A stretch of 52,928 nt of DNA from Candidatus Spechtbacterales bacterium (GCA_040879145.1 JBBDKX010000001.1:1-52928); one strand, 5' to 3'. Positions 32,291-39,638 are shown, numbered from the stretch's first letter. A program made the numbers and translations. The notes: generated by a model not told the origin, from the letters alone.

Positions 32291-32896
32291 ATGAAACCTA
32301 TAATAATATCTGCCGATGAAATAAAGAAGACCTTGCCTAGATATAACCCCAAAAAGAGTGGTGATTTTCATACAAAATCCGCAAAAATTGCAGACATTAG
32401 ATATGAAGAGGCGCTAAAAGAAAATGAGAACATTAAAAAGGTTATTTTATTATCAGGTGGCTCGGCTTCCGGTAAAACTGAGTATTTATCAGCTTATTTG
32501 TCAGATGAAAACGCAATAATTGTTGACGGAACTCTTTCAACTCTTGAAGGATTTAAGGTAAAGTACAAAAAAGCTATACAAAAGAAGAAAAAGGTTTATA
32601 TCCATTCTGTTATACCCGACGACCTAAAAAGGGCTTTTATCGCCTTTTTAGCAAGAGAGCGTAAGTATGATGAAAAGTATTTTTTTGAAACTCACAGCAA
32701 TTCCAGGACTGCTTTGTTGCAGATAGTGAAAAATTATAAAAATATACCAATTACTATAATTCAAAGTCGTGCCAACAAAAAAAATCAAATGGAGTTTGAA
32801 GAACTATCCTATAAGAGCAGAAAGGGGTTAATTGATTATTTAGAAGATATCAAGTACAATAAGAATGAAATTATAGAGATAATAACAAAAATATGA
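32291..32896 (+). CDS. Zeta-toxin-like P-loop kinase
   Basis: LLSGGSASGKTEYLSAYLSD is the Walker A region, with IIVDGTLSTLEG and FFETHSNSRTALLQIVKNY as in zeta toxins, which phosphorylate UDP-sugar precursors or other small targets. 201 residues. The N-terminal ADEIKKTLPRYNPKKSGDFH precedes the P-loop, as in zeta proteins. The stop overlaps the start of the DUF2188 gene (ATGA). The antitoxin is not the usual epsilon. Candidates are DUF2188 or the HTH gene. Confidence 0.82.
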   Translation: MKPIIISADEIKKTLPRYNPKKSGDFHTKSAKIADIRYEEALKENENIKKVILLSGGSASGKTEYLSAYLSDENAIIVDGTLSTLEGFKVKYKKAIQKKKKVYIHSVIPDDLKRAFIAFLARERKYDEKYFFETHSNSRTALLQIVKNYKNIPITIIQSRANKKNQMEFEELSYKSRKGLIDYLEDIKYNKNEIIEIITKI

Positions 32897-33162
32897 GTGT
32901 TAAGTGGAAAAAATTACCAAAAAAAGATACACTACAGATTCGCTCTTACGAAGCGGCTCTTCGTCGTGGTAGAAAAAGCCAGCATGTGATTCACGCAGAT
33001 AGTGGTTGGGCAGTAAAAAGAGCCGGAGCTACCAGACCGTCTAAGGTTTTTGATAAAAAAACTAATGCTGTTAATTATGCAAAGAATGTTTCCAAAAAAA
33101 ATCGTACAGACCTATATATTCACGATAAAAACGGCAGAATACAGAAGAGTCATTCTTACTAA
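32893..33162 (+). CDS. DUF2188 protein
   Basis: HVIHADSGWAVKRAGATRPS, KVFDKKTNAVNYAKNVSKK and DLYIHDKNGRIQKSHSY match the small DUF2188 fold. The N-terminal ~30 residues (IRSYEAALRRGRKSQ) are an addition. 89 residues. It overlaps the zeta-like gene by 4 nt and so is co-translated with it, which makes it a possible partner or antidote. Function in the family is unknown. Confidence 0.82.
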   Translation: MSVKWKKLPKKDTLQIRSYEAALRRGRKSQHVIHADSGWAVKRAGATRPSKVFDKKTNAVNYAKNVSKKNRTDLYIHDKNGRIQKSHSY

Positions 33163-33164
33163 AT

Positions 33165-33193
33165 TAAAAAACCGCCCGAGAGGTGGTTTTTTA
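33165..33193 (+). terminator. Terminator after DUF2188
   Basis: AAAAACCGCCC-GAGA-GGTGGTTTTTT stem with one G-T pair. Confidence 0.82.
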
Positions 33194-33217
33194 AGGTGTA
33201 AATTGTTTACTTAAAAT

Positions 33218-33243
33218 AAATGGGAAAACCGGTTTTCCCATTT
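33218..33243. repeat. 26-bp cassette palindrome, copy 3
   Basis: Identical core. It begins the 310-bp block 33209-33518 that is repeated without visible difference at 36210-36519. Confidence 0.92.
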
Positions 33244-33281
33244 AGCCAAAATATAAATTTATAAATAACATAATTTAAAAC

Positions 33282-33527
33282 ATGACCTACGCTTACAACA
33301 GATACCAATTTACAATCCAAGGAAGGAGGCAAAAGGTGAAAGACGACCCTGAACTCGCGCCATATGTCGCAAGAGCGGTTGTAATGAAAAACCCTATGGG
33401 TGAAGTGTTGTGGAAAGATTGGGACAGCGCCCAATCTCCGGATGCTTCGGGAAAAACACTTAGGGAAGCAAGCGACAAGGCCAGGAAATATGCGGAAGAG
33501 TGGATTGATGGAAAGTTTTCTAAGTAA
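33282..33527 (+). CDS. Unknown 81-aa protein, copy A
   Basis: MTYAYNRYQFTIQGRRQKVK, then ARAVVMKNPMGEVLWKDWDS and a C-terminal helix KARKYAEEWIDGKF. No family recognised. Identical to the copy at 36283-36531 up to GKF; only the last residues (SK against EKQ) differ. It lies directly after a cassette palindrome in both places. Confidence 0.75.
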   Translation: MTYAYNRYQFTIQGRRQKVKDDPELAPYVARAVVMKNPMGEVLWKDWDSAQSPDASGKTLREASDKARKYAEEWIDGKFSK

Positions 33528-33552
33528 TACGACAAAAAGATTACACAAATTC

Positions 33553-33583
33553 AAAAAAGTGGACGTTTTCGTGTCCACTTTTT
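33553..33583 (+). terminator. Terminator
   Basis: AAAAAGTGGAC / GTCCACTTTTT stem around GTTTTCGT, 26 nt after the stop. Confidence 0.85.
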
Positions 33584-33669
33584 GGGGGTCAGTTCAACAA
33601 GCCGTTTTTTGTTGGAGAAGAAGGTTTTTTATAAAATAATGCGTATATTTGTTATTTTTTACATAGATA

Positions 33670-33708
33670 TAGACAAATATGCATAGATTTGCTATAATAT
33701 CTATGCAT
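33670..33708 (+). promoter_or_regulatory. Promoter with operator-like inverted repeat
   Basis: TAGACA (33670-33675), 17 nt, TATAAT (33693-33698). A perfect 10-bp inverted repeat ATGCATAGAT (33679-33688) / ATCTATGCAT (33699-33708) brackets the -10 and covers the start codon. It is a likely autoregulatory site for the MerR-type protein that follows. Confidence 0.72.
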
Positions 33709-34438
33709 GATAAAGAAAAATAATAACAACTTAACTATAGGAGAAGCAGCTGATTTTTTGGGTGTTTCTATTGATACCTTAAGGCGTTGGGATAAGTCAG
33801 GCAAACTAAAAGCCCAAAAAAGCGTTGGTGGGCATCGCTATTATCCAAAAGAACAGTTGGAGCGTTTTGTTGCGGATATTTTTGCGGTTGCGCGCATATG
33901 GGCTGAAAGCTCCACGTCTTCTGAAATTCCAGACGAACAGTACTGTCAAACATATGATATATTTACAGGCAGGCTTGGTAGAATGGCGTCGGCTCTTGAG
34001 CAGAATAGCGACATAGAAGATATTATACCGCTAATTATTGCTGTGGTTGGTGAGATAGGAAATAATTCTTTTGACCACAATTTTGGCAACTGGCCCGATG
34101 TTCCGGGAATTTTCTTTGATTATAATATGGATAAGCGCATAATAGTGCTTGCAGACAGGGGGCAAGGAATTCGTGCCACCCTTTTAAGAGTGCGCCCTGA
34201 AATAAAAAATGATATAGAAGCGCTGACGATAGCGTTTACAGAGCGTGTTTCAGGCAGGTCTCCTGAACAAAGAGGAAACGGTCTTAAATTTGTTCGCGAA
34301 GTGGCAACAGAAAATCCTATGGGTGTGGCGCTACAATCAGGCACAGCGGTGGCTGAGATAGCTAAAAATAATGGACAGTTAAAAATTAACCTTGCACAGA
34401 GAAATCTTGTAGGAACGCTAACAAAGATAGAGTATTGA
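33707..34438 (+). CDS. MerR/excisionase-type HTH fused to a HATPase domain
   Basis: The N-terminal HTH (about 9-60) reads LTIGEAADFLGVSIDTLRRW, DKSGKLKAQKSVGGHRYYP. A GHKL ATPase domain (about 105-235) has the N-box VVGEIGNNSFDHNF, G1 LADRGQGI and G2 RGNGLKFV. There is no histidine-phosphorylation region, so it resembles an anti-sigma-like or stand-alone GHKL module tied to a DNA-binding head. 243 residues. The next gene, a STAS-like DUF4325 protein, overlaps the stop (TGATG), as expected for a partner. Confidence 0.85.
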   Translation: MIKKNNNNLTIGEAADFLGVSIDTLRRWDKSGKLKAQKSVGGHRYYPKEQLERFVADIFAVARIWAESSTSSEIPDEQYCQTYDIFTGRLGRMASALEQNSDIEDIIPLIIAVVGEIGNNSFDHNFGNWPDVPGIFFDYNMDKRIIVLADRGQGIRATLLRVRPEIKNDIEALTIAFTERVSGRSPEQRGNGLKFVREVATENPMGVALQSGTAVAEIAKNNGQLKINLAQRNLVGTLTKIEY

Positions 34439-34722
34439 TGGTATATATTAAATATATGAAAATAGAGCTTAAAAAATTCGGAAAAATATTAACTTCACGT
34501 CCGGCCGGCAAAGAGGCCTTTGCCGCAATACGCCCCTTACTTGATGCGGACGCGGATATTGTAGAAATAGATTTTGACGACATTATTTCAATTGGTCCTT
34601 CTTGGGCGGATGAGTTTTTCGGCGCGCTAAAAGAAATGTATGGCGCTGAGAAAATAAAATATCTGCCAAGCGATAATAAATCTGTTGTAGAAACTTTAAA
34701 GATTATTGAAGGGGATATATAA
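34438..34722 (+). CDS. DUF4325 (STAS-like) protein
   Basis: LTSRPAGKEAFAAIRPLLDA, VEIDFDDIISIGPSWADEFF and GALKEMYG follow the DUF4325 pattern, a STAS-like fold linked to HATPase proteins. About 94 residues from ATG 34438; ATG 34456 (MKIELKK) is equally possible and gives the core family length. It overlaps the HTH-HATPase gene by one base. It is probably the regulatory partner of that ATPase, by analogy with SpoIIAA/SpoIIAB. Confidence 0.82.
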   Translation: MVYIKYMKIELKKFGKILTSRPAGKEAFAAIRPLLDADADIVEIDFDDIISIGPSWADEFFGALKEMYGAEKIKYLPSDNKSVVETLKIIEGDI

Positions 34723-34828
34723 AAAATAGTATACTAAATTAATTTTAAGGCTCTTTTCCTGTGTGTTTGTGGATGAAAGTTTTCCAAGTGATACCTAAAA
34801 AGTTCACAAGTAGTTTTTAAAAGCAGTG

Positions 34829-34860
34829 TTGACATTAATATAGCATATATGCTATATTAT
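34829..34860 (+). promoter_or_regulatory. Toxin-antitoxin promoter with palindromic operator
   Basis: TTGACA (34829-34834), 18 nt, TATATT (34853-34858). A perfect 22-bp palindrome (34837-34858; core TAGCATATATGCTA) fills the spacer and the -10. It is a likely binding site for the XRE antitoxin of the downstream pair. Confidence 0.75.
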
Positions 34861-34897
34861 AAGTATATAATTAATTTAAAAGGTCGATAATTTGTTT

Positions 34898-35260
34898 ATG
34901 TCAGAATATAAAGTATATTTTTACAGAAAAAGTAATAACAAGAAAGTTCCAGTTAAAGAATATTTAGAAAAGTTATCTAAAGGTGAACAGGCGAAAATAG
35001 CTTCTTACATACAGTTACTGCGAGAGAACGAAGGATACTTAGAAGAACCCTATTCAAGACATTTGAAAGATGGAATCAGGGAGTTGAGACCCAAGAATGA
35101 TAGAGTTCTATATGTACTTGTAAAAGGAAAAAAGATTATTTTATTGCATGCTTTTAGGAAAACTACACAAAAAACTCCTTCTGGAGAAATAGAAAAGGCA
35201 GAGGAGTACTTTCAGGACTATAAAACTCATCCCAAATTTACTCTTGAAAGTTATAAATAA
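34898..35260 (+). CDS. RelE/Gp49-family toxin (HigB-like)
   Basis: VYFYRKSNNKKVPVKEYLEK, RHLKDGIRELRPKNDRVLYV and ILLHAFRKTTQKTP are the Gp49 branch of RelE-like mRNA-cleaving toxins. 121 residues. ATG 34898 is taken rather than the TTG six bases earlier. The antitoxin follows after 6 nt, the toxin-first order of HigBA. Confidence 0.9.
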   Translation: MSEYKVYFYRKSNNKKVPVKEYLEKLSKGEQAKIASYIQLLRENEGYLEEPYSRHLKDGIRELRPKNDRVLYVLVKGKKIILLHAFRKTTQKTPSGEIEKAEEYFQDYKTHPKFTLESYK

Positions 35261-35266
35261 AAAAAG

Positions 35267-35581
35267 ATGAACAATACAACCAAAACTAATTACGATAAAT
35301 ATCTGGAAAAACAAATGCGGGACTCTGAGTTTCGCAAAGCGTATGAAGAAGAGCTCAGGCGCCTTAGGTTTGCGCACAAGGTGATGCAGTTAAGAAAAGA
35401 AGAAAAACTCTCACAAAAAGAGTTCGCAGAAAAAATAAATACAACCCAGAGCGTAGTCAGTAGAATAGAGCATGGTAGCCAGAATATCACAGTGGATTAT
35501 TTAGAAAGAATAGCTAATATTTTTGGTAGAGAGTTGGTGGTTGATTTTGAAAAAAGAAAAAAGCAAAAACTGAAGAGTTAA
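35267..35581 (+). CDS. XRE-family antitoxin (HigA-like)
   Basis: An N-terminal helical segment (about 1-35) leads to an XRE HTH (about 40-95): MQLRKEEKLSQKEFAEKINT, TQSVVSRIEHGSQNITVDYL, ERIANIFGRELV. 104 residues. It should neutralise the upstream toxin and bind the operator at 34837-34858. Confidence 0.9.
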   Translation: MNNTTKTNYDKYLEKQMRDSEFRKAYEEELRRLRFAHKVMQLRKEEKLSQKEFAEKINTTQSVVSRIEHGSQNITVDYLERIANIFGRELVVDFEKRKKQKLKS

Positions 35582-35601
35582 AAATTTTTTATAAGATAAC
35601 A

Positions 35602-35632
35602 AAACCGCCTTCGGGCGGTTTTGTGTTAGAAT
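35602..35632 (+). promoter_or_regulatory. Terminator-promoter module, copy 2
   Basis: AAAACCGCC-TTCG-GGCGGTTTT ends the toxin-antitoxin transcript and merges into TGTTAGAAT (TAGAAT 35627-35632), 6 nt before the ATG at 35639. It matches copy 1 except in the loop. Confidence 0.72.
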
Positions 35633-35638
35633 GGGGGT

Positions 35639-36208
35639 ATGAAAAGATTTGAATACAGCAAAATAGAAAAAGAACGATTTGATGCTCTTGCTATCGAGAT
35701 TTTGGATATGGCGAAAAAAGACCAGGAACTGCGTCTTTCAGGAAATGAAAAAGATAACGAAGATGCTGAGTGGCGCCAGGAATACAGAAATCTGGATGCG
35801 ACCAATACAAAGCGCTTGAAAGAGATTATAGGAGAGATAGGCTGGCCTGTAATTTCTAAAGTGGGTGAGGAGGCATCGCACGCCGCATGGCTTTTGGTGC
35901 AACATGCAAGAGATGAAAATTTAAATATAGATATAGGGTTTCAGAAGCAGGCACTGGAATTGATGAAAGAAGCGCAGGAGGGCGATGTAGATAAATCAAA
36001 TATTGCGTATTTGGAAGACAGGATATTAATTAGCCAGGACAAGCATCAGCTTTATGGTACTCAACAGGAGCTAAAAGACGGTAAGTGGACTCCCATGCAA
36101 ACCGCTGACATAGAAAAAGTAAACGAGCGCAGAAAAGAAATGGGCATGCCCCCAGTGGAGGAAGCCACAGAAAAATTGAACGAAAGCCCAAAGAGCAGCC
36201 TGAAATAA
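35639..36208 (+). CDS. DUF6624 protein, copy B
   Basis: 189 residues, differing from copy A at about a dozen positions (for example MERF/MKRF, DMANT/DATNT, QHELKDGEW/QQELKDGKW). Both copies seem intact, which argues for selection to keep the frame. Cassette palindrome 4 follows. Confidence 0.8.
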   Translation: MKRFEYSKIEKERFDALAIEILDMAKKDQELRLSGNEKDNEDAEWRQEYRNLDATNTKRLKEIIGEIGWPVISKVGEEASHAAWLLVQHARDENLNIDIGFQKQALELMKEAQEGDVDKSNIAYLEDRILISQDKHQLYGTQQELKDGKWTPMQTADIEKVNERRKEMGMPPVEEATEKLNESPKSSLK

Positions 36209-36218
36209 AACTTAAAAT

Positions 36219-36244
36219 AAATGGGAAAACCGGTTTTCCCATTT
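36219..36244. repeat. 26-bp cassette palindrome, copy 4
   Basis: Identical to the other three. It joins DUF6624-B to the second copy of the unknown 82-aa gene. Confidence 0.92.
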
Positions 36245-36282
36245 AGCCAAAATATAAATTTATAAATAACATAATTTAAAAC

Positions 36283-36531
36283 ATGACCTACGCTTACAAC
36301 AGATACCAATTTACAATCCAAGGAAGGAGGCAAAAGGTGAAAGACGACCCTGAACTCGCGCCATATGTCGCAAGAGCGGTTGTAATGAAAAACCCTATGG
36401 GTGAAGTGTTGTGGAAAGATTGGGACAGCGCCCAATCTCCGGATGCTTCGGGAAAAACACTTAGGGAAGCAAGCGACAAGGCCAGGAAATATGCGGAAGA
36501 GTGGATTGATGGAAAGTTTGAGAAGCAGTAA
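36283..36531 (+). CDS. Unknown 82-aa protein, copy B
   Basis: Same protein as 33282-33527 except for the last residues. The nucleotide identity of the 310-bp block, including non-coding bases, points to recent duplication or gene conversion. A tandem AACAGTG repeat (about 36530-36553) and a terminator (36573-36594, CCAGCC-CAAC-GGCTGGTTTTTT) follow. Confidence 0.75.
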   Translation: MTYAYNRYQFTIQGRRQKVKDDPELAPYVARAVVMKNPMGEVLWKDWDSAQSPDASGKTLREASDKARKYAEEWIDGKFEKQ

Positions 36532-36572
36532 ACAGTGAACAGTGAACAGTAAATAACTAATGTCTAAGCCAG

Positions 36573-36594
36573 CCCAACGGCTGGTTTTTTGCTT
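36573..36594 (+). terminator. Terminator
   Basis: CCAGCC-CAAC-GGCTGG followed by T6. Confidence 0.85.
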
Positions 36595-36626
36595 GTGACT
36601 CATTTTATTAATAAGAGTGAGGGGGG

Positions 36627-36632
36627 TATAAT
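36627..36632 (+). promoter_or_regulatory. -10 element of the ABC exporter gene
   Basis: GGTATAAT ends 6 nt before the ATG (36639). No Shine-Dalgarno is possible in so short a leader. Confidence 0.65.
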
Positions 36633-36638
36633 GAGGGT

Positions 36639-38399
36639 ATGAAAAAAATTGGCGGGTGGAAAATCATTTTTAAATATTTACTTAATTATAGGCGTGAGAT
36701 AATAGCTCTTTCTGTTTTAGGGTTAATCTCTGCTTTGGCAAATGGTACCGTTCCTTTTTTGGTAGGGCGTTTTTTAGATTCAATTTTAAGCGACAATGAT
36801 CTATCCTTTTTTAGCTATATGGTACCTCTTTGGCTATTTTTATTAGCAATTTGGTTTTTAGTACAATTTATTGCAAGTTATGCAGACTGGCGACTTGGCT
36901 TAGGGCGACATATATTTGCCAACAAAATTTTTTATTCATACCTGGTAGAGAGCTCGGCACGTTTAATACGCATGCCCCTATCTTTTCACAAAGATACAAA
37001 GACCGGAGAATCTACTTCTAAAATTCGAGAGGCAGGTATATGGCTATCTCAAATAATAGATAGTGTAATAATTAATCTTGGTCCACAGTTCTTAGGTATT
37101 GTTGTAGGTTTCGGCTTTATATTGTATATCCAACCAATAGCTACACTGCCTTTAGCTTTTGGGATATTGCTTTATATCTATTTTATCGCGCGCGTAAACA
37201 GTTCTGCCGGTGCACTACAAAAACAGGTCTGGAAGGAAAACAGCAAAGGATATGGCATTCAGCATGAAATATTTACAAACATTGATGCTGTTAAAAAATT
37301 TACAGCTGAAAAGTTTAGTATGTGGCGCTTATCAAAACAATTTTTAGACAAAGTTTCCGGTATAATGTTTCGCAGAGATAAATTGTGGAGTAAGATAAGT
37401 TTTTCTCAGAGCCTAATAGTGATAGGCGCGCAACTTTCAGTTTTTATAATATCTATCATTTATATACAAAAAGGGGACATGACTCTGGGAGACTTAATTG
37501 CGTTAAATGGTTATGCGTCTATGTTTTTTGGGCCTTTTGCCACGCTTGGATATAATTGGCAAAGTATGCAAAATGGAATTGTCGGCCTGCAGGATGCTGA
37601 AAAAATATTACATTTGCCACAGGAACAATATAAACCTAAGGATGGTATAAAAGCAAGTTCCATAGATGGAAATATAAAGTTTGATAATGTTAATTTTTCA
37701 TATAAAAATGGTGAAAAAACTTTACTTAAAAATATAAATTTCAAAATTAGTAAAGGTGAAGTCGTGGCCTTGGTTGGGCAATCGGGCGTGGGTAAAAGTA
37801 CACTTGTAGATCTTGTGGGTGGTTTTTATTTCCCGGTAAAGGGAGAGGTATTAATAGATGGAAATAGTACTAAAAAGTTAGATTTAGAGTTTTTGCGCAG
37901 CCAGATAGCCTATGTTCCTCAAGAGGTCTTGTTGTTCAATGATACAATCATGCAAAATCTTAAATTTGCAAATCCAATAGCTTCAAAGAAAGAAATTATA
38001 AATGCAGCAGAGGAAGCAAAAGCCCATGAATTTATAGAAAAGTTTCCAAAAAAATACCAAAGCAAGGTTGGGGAACGCGGGGTCAAGCTTTCTGTAGGGC
38101 AGAAACAAAGAATAGCAATTGCTAGGGCTATTTTGCGTGATCCCAAGATTTTAATTTTAGATGAGCCAACCAGCGCGTTAGATGCAAAAACTGAATATCA
38201 GCTAACACAGTCTCTTGAAAAATTAATGCAAGGCAGAACAACTATAATTATAGCTCATCGATTAAGCACTGTACGCCGAGCAAATAAAATCATTGTTCTT
38301 AAAGAGGGGGAAGTAGTAGAAACCGGTTCTCATGAGGAACTTATAAAAATTCCAGACGGTGTGTATAAGGAATTGTATGAATTGCAAAAAATTGATTGA
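36639..38399 (+). CDS. ABC exporter (fused permease-ATPase)
   Basis: The N-terminal membrane domain (about 1-325) has six helices. The ATPase domain (about 345-586) has Walker A GQSGVGKST, the Q-loop YVPQEVLLF, signature LSVGQKQRIAIARAIL, Walker B ILILDEPTSALDA and H-loop IIAHRLSTVRRA. 586 residues, MsbA/LmrA-like half-transporter expected to dimerise. The substrate cannot be told from sequence. It is unusually AT-rich next to its neighbours, possibly acquired. Confidence 0.92.
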   Translation: MKKIGGWKIIFKYLLNYRREIIALSVLGLISALANGTVPFLVGRFLDSILSDNDLSFFSYMVPLWLFLLAIWFLVQFIASYADWRLGLGRHIFANKIFYSYLVESSARLIRMPLSFHKDTKTGESTSKIREAGIWLSQIIDSVIINLGPQFLGIVVGFGFILYIQPIATLPLAFGILLYIYFIARVNSSAGALQKQVWKENSKGYGIQHEIFTNIDAVKKFTAEKFSMWRLSKQFLDKVSGIMFRRDKLWSKISFSQSLIVIGAQLSVFIISIIYIQKGDMTLGDLIALNGYASMFFGPFATLGYNWQSMQNGIVGLQDAEKILHLPQEQYKPKDGIKASSIDGNIKFDNVNFSYKNGEKTLLKNINFKISKGEVVALVGQSGVGKSTLVDLVGGFYFPVKGEVLIDGNSTKKLDLEFLRSQIAYVPQEVLLFNDTIMQNLKFANPIASKKEIINAAEEAKAHEFIEKFPKKYQSKVGERGVKLSVGQKQRIAIARAILRDPKILILDEPTSALDAKTEYQLTQSLEKLMQGRTTIIIAHRLSTVRRANKIIVLKEGEVVETGSHEELIKIPDGVYKELYELQKID

Positions 38400-38411
38400 A
38401 GTACAATAAAG

Positions 38412-38432
38412 TGGCAAGGTCCGACCTCGCCA
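38412..38432. repeat. REP-like palindrome, copy 3
   Basis: TGGCAAGGTCCGACCTCGCCA, one mismatch in the stem. Identical to copy 4 at 52231 over 24 bases including flank. It sits before terminator-promoter module 3. Confidence 0.8.
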
Positions 38433-38452
38433 ACTCATAAAAATAGACCACA

Positions 38453-38483
38453 AAACCGCCCGAAGGCGGTTTTGTGTTAGAAT
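38453..38483 (+). promoter_or_regulatory. Terminator-promoter module, copy 3
   Basis: AAAACCGCC-CGAA-GGCGGTTTT merges into TGTTAGAAT (TAGAAT 38478-38483), 6 nt before the ATG at 38490. Confidence 0.72.
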
Positions 38484-38489
38484 GGGGAT

Positions 38490-38870
38490 ATGAAAAAAAT
38501 TCTCTTTGCCTGTACAGAAAACAAAAAGCGAAGCCAGATGGCTGAGGCGATTTTTAATCATCTTGCCAAGAACTCAAAAGCCGAGAGTGCGGGCACGGCG
38601 CCGGCCAATTCTGTTGACCCAATGGTTGGCGAGATTCTCGCCGAGCGCGGAATATCTTTTGAGCCGCATGCTCCAAAAAAGATTACCGATGAAATGCTTG
38701 AGAGCGCGGACTACATTGTATCTTTTGGATGTTTAGTGCCTTCAATGTTTCCCAAAGACAAGTTTGAAGAATGGGTTGTCGCCGATTCCAAAACACCGGA
38801 GGAATACCGCCAGGCAAGAGATGATATTTTTGAAAAGATAGAACAATTCATCGCCCTGCACAATTTTTAA
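38490..38870 (+). CDS. Low-molecular-weight phosphatase/arsenate reductase-like protein
   Basis: The P-loop CTENKKRSQMAEAIFNH fits C-x5-R of LMW tyrosine phosphatases and thioredoxin-type ArsC. ESAGTAPANSVDPM and VVADSKTPEEYRQARDDIFE follow. 126 residues. The loop CTENKKRS differs from the CxxNxxRS of typical ArsC mainly at the third position. There is no ars operon nearby, so the substrate is open. Confidence 0.85.
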   Translation: MKKILFACTENKKRSQMAEAIFNHLAKNSKAESAGTAPANSVDPMVGEILAERGISFEPHAPKKITDEMLESADYIVSFGCLVPSMFPKDKFEEWVVADSKTPEEYRQARDDIFEKIEQFIALHNF

Positions 38871-38942
38871 CAAGAAACATCACAAAGCGTGGGGTTTTTG
38901 TTATACTGAGTGTATACTAAATAATATTAATCTTAAAAAAGG

Positions 38943-39638
38943 ATGATGGAAGAAAATACAAAAAATATGAAAAGACCCAGAATAAACGAGCTTCTTACCG
39001 AAGAAGCTGAGCGCGTGGGACGCATAACAGAAGAATTTGAAAGAGGCTTTGAATTTTTAAGAAATTACGAAAAGGCGGCAACTATTTTTGGCTCGGCGCG
39101 GAGCGAATCAAAAGAGGAGTATTACCAAAAAGCAAGAAAGCTTGCACAGCTTCTCGCGAAAGATGGTTTTGCTGTAATCACAGGAGGGGGCCCGGGAATA
39201 ATGGAGGCGGCAAATCTTGGCGCGGTTGAAGCGGGCGGCAGGTCTGTTGGTATAAACATAGAGCTTGATGGGCAACACCCAACAGAGCGCAGAAATAAAC
39301 ATGTTAAAGAGGGGGAGTCTTTCCATTATTTTTTCTCTCGCAAGGTTATGCTTGCATTCGCATCTGAGGTTTACTTTTATTTGCCCGGAGGTTTTGGCAC
39401 GTTGGATGAATTTTTTGAAATACTAACTCTTGTGCAAACAGGTAAGATGAGTCCTGTACCTATTATTTTAGTGCATAGAGATTTCTGGGAGCCGTTTTTG
39501 GATTTTATAGACAAAACACTGCGTGATAAATACGCGACTGTTAATAGTGAAAATACATCTCTTTACCATCTTGTAGATACTCCGCAGGAGGCGTTTGATC
39601 TTGCAAAAGAGCTTATGAAAGAGTACGGCCTTGAATAA
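38943..39638 (+). CDS. LOG family protein (nucleoside-monophosphate phosphoribohydrolase-like)
   Basis: ITGGGPGIMEAANLGAVEAG and the PGGFGTLDEFFEILTLVQTG signature define the LOG family, which splits a base from a nucleoside 5'-monophosphate. ATIFGSARS precedes. 231 residues. AAAAAAGGATG gives a minimal Shine-Dalgarno; ATG 38946 is an alternative. A promoter TGTTATACT lies near 38899. Confidence 0.9.
   Translation: MMEENTKNMKRPRINELLTEEAERVGRITEEFERGFEFLRNYEKAATIFGSARSESKEEYYQKARKLAQLLAKDGFAVITGGGPGIMEAANLGAVEAGGRSVGINIELDGQHPTERRNKHVKEGESFHYFFSRKVMLAFASEVYFYLPGGFGTLDEFFEILTLVQTGKMSPVPIILVHRDFWEPFLDFIDKTLRDKYATVNSENTSLYHLVDTPQEAFDLAKELMKEYGLE

Noticed and set aside
30711-36244. Integron attC sites
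   Set aside because: The elements are short perfect palindromes without the R/L box asymmetry of attC, and no integrase is present.
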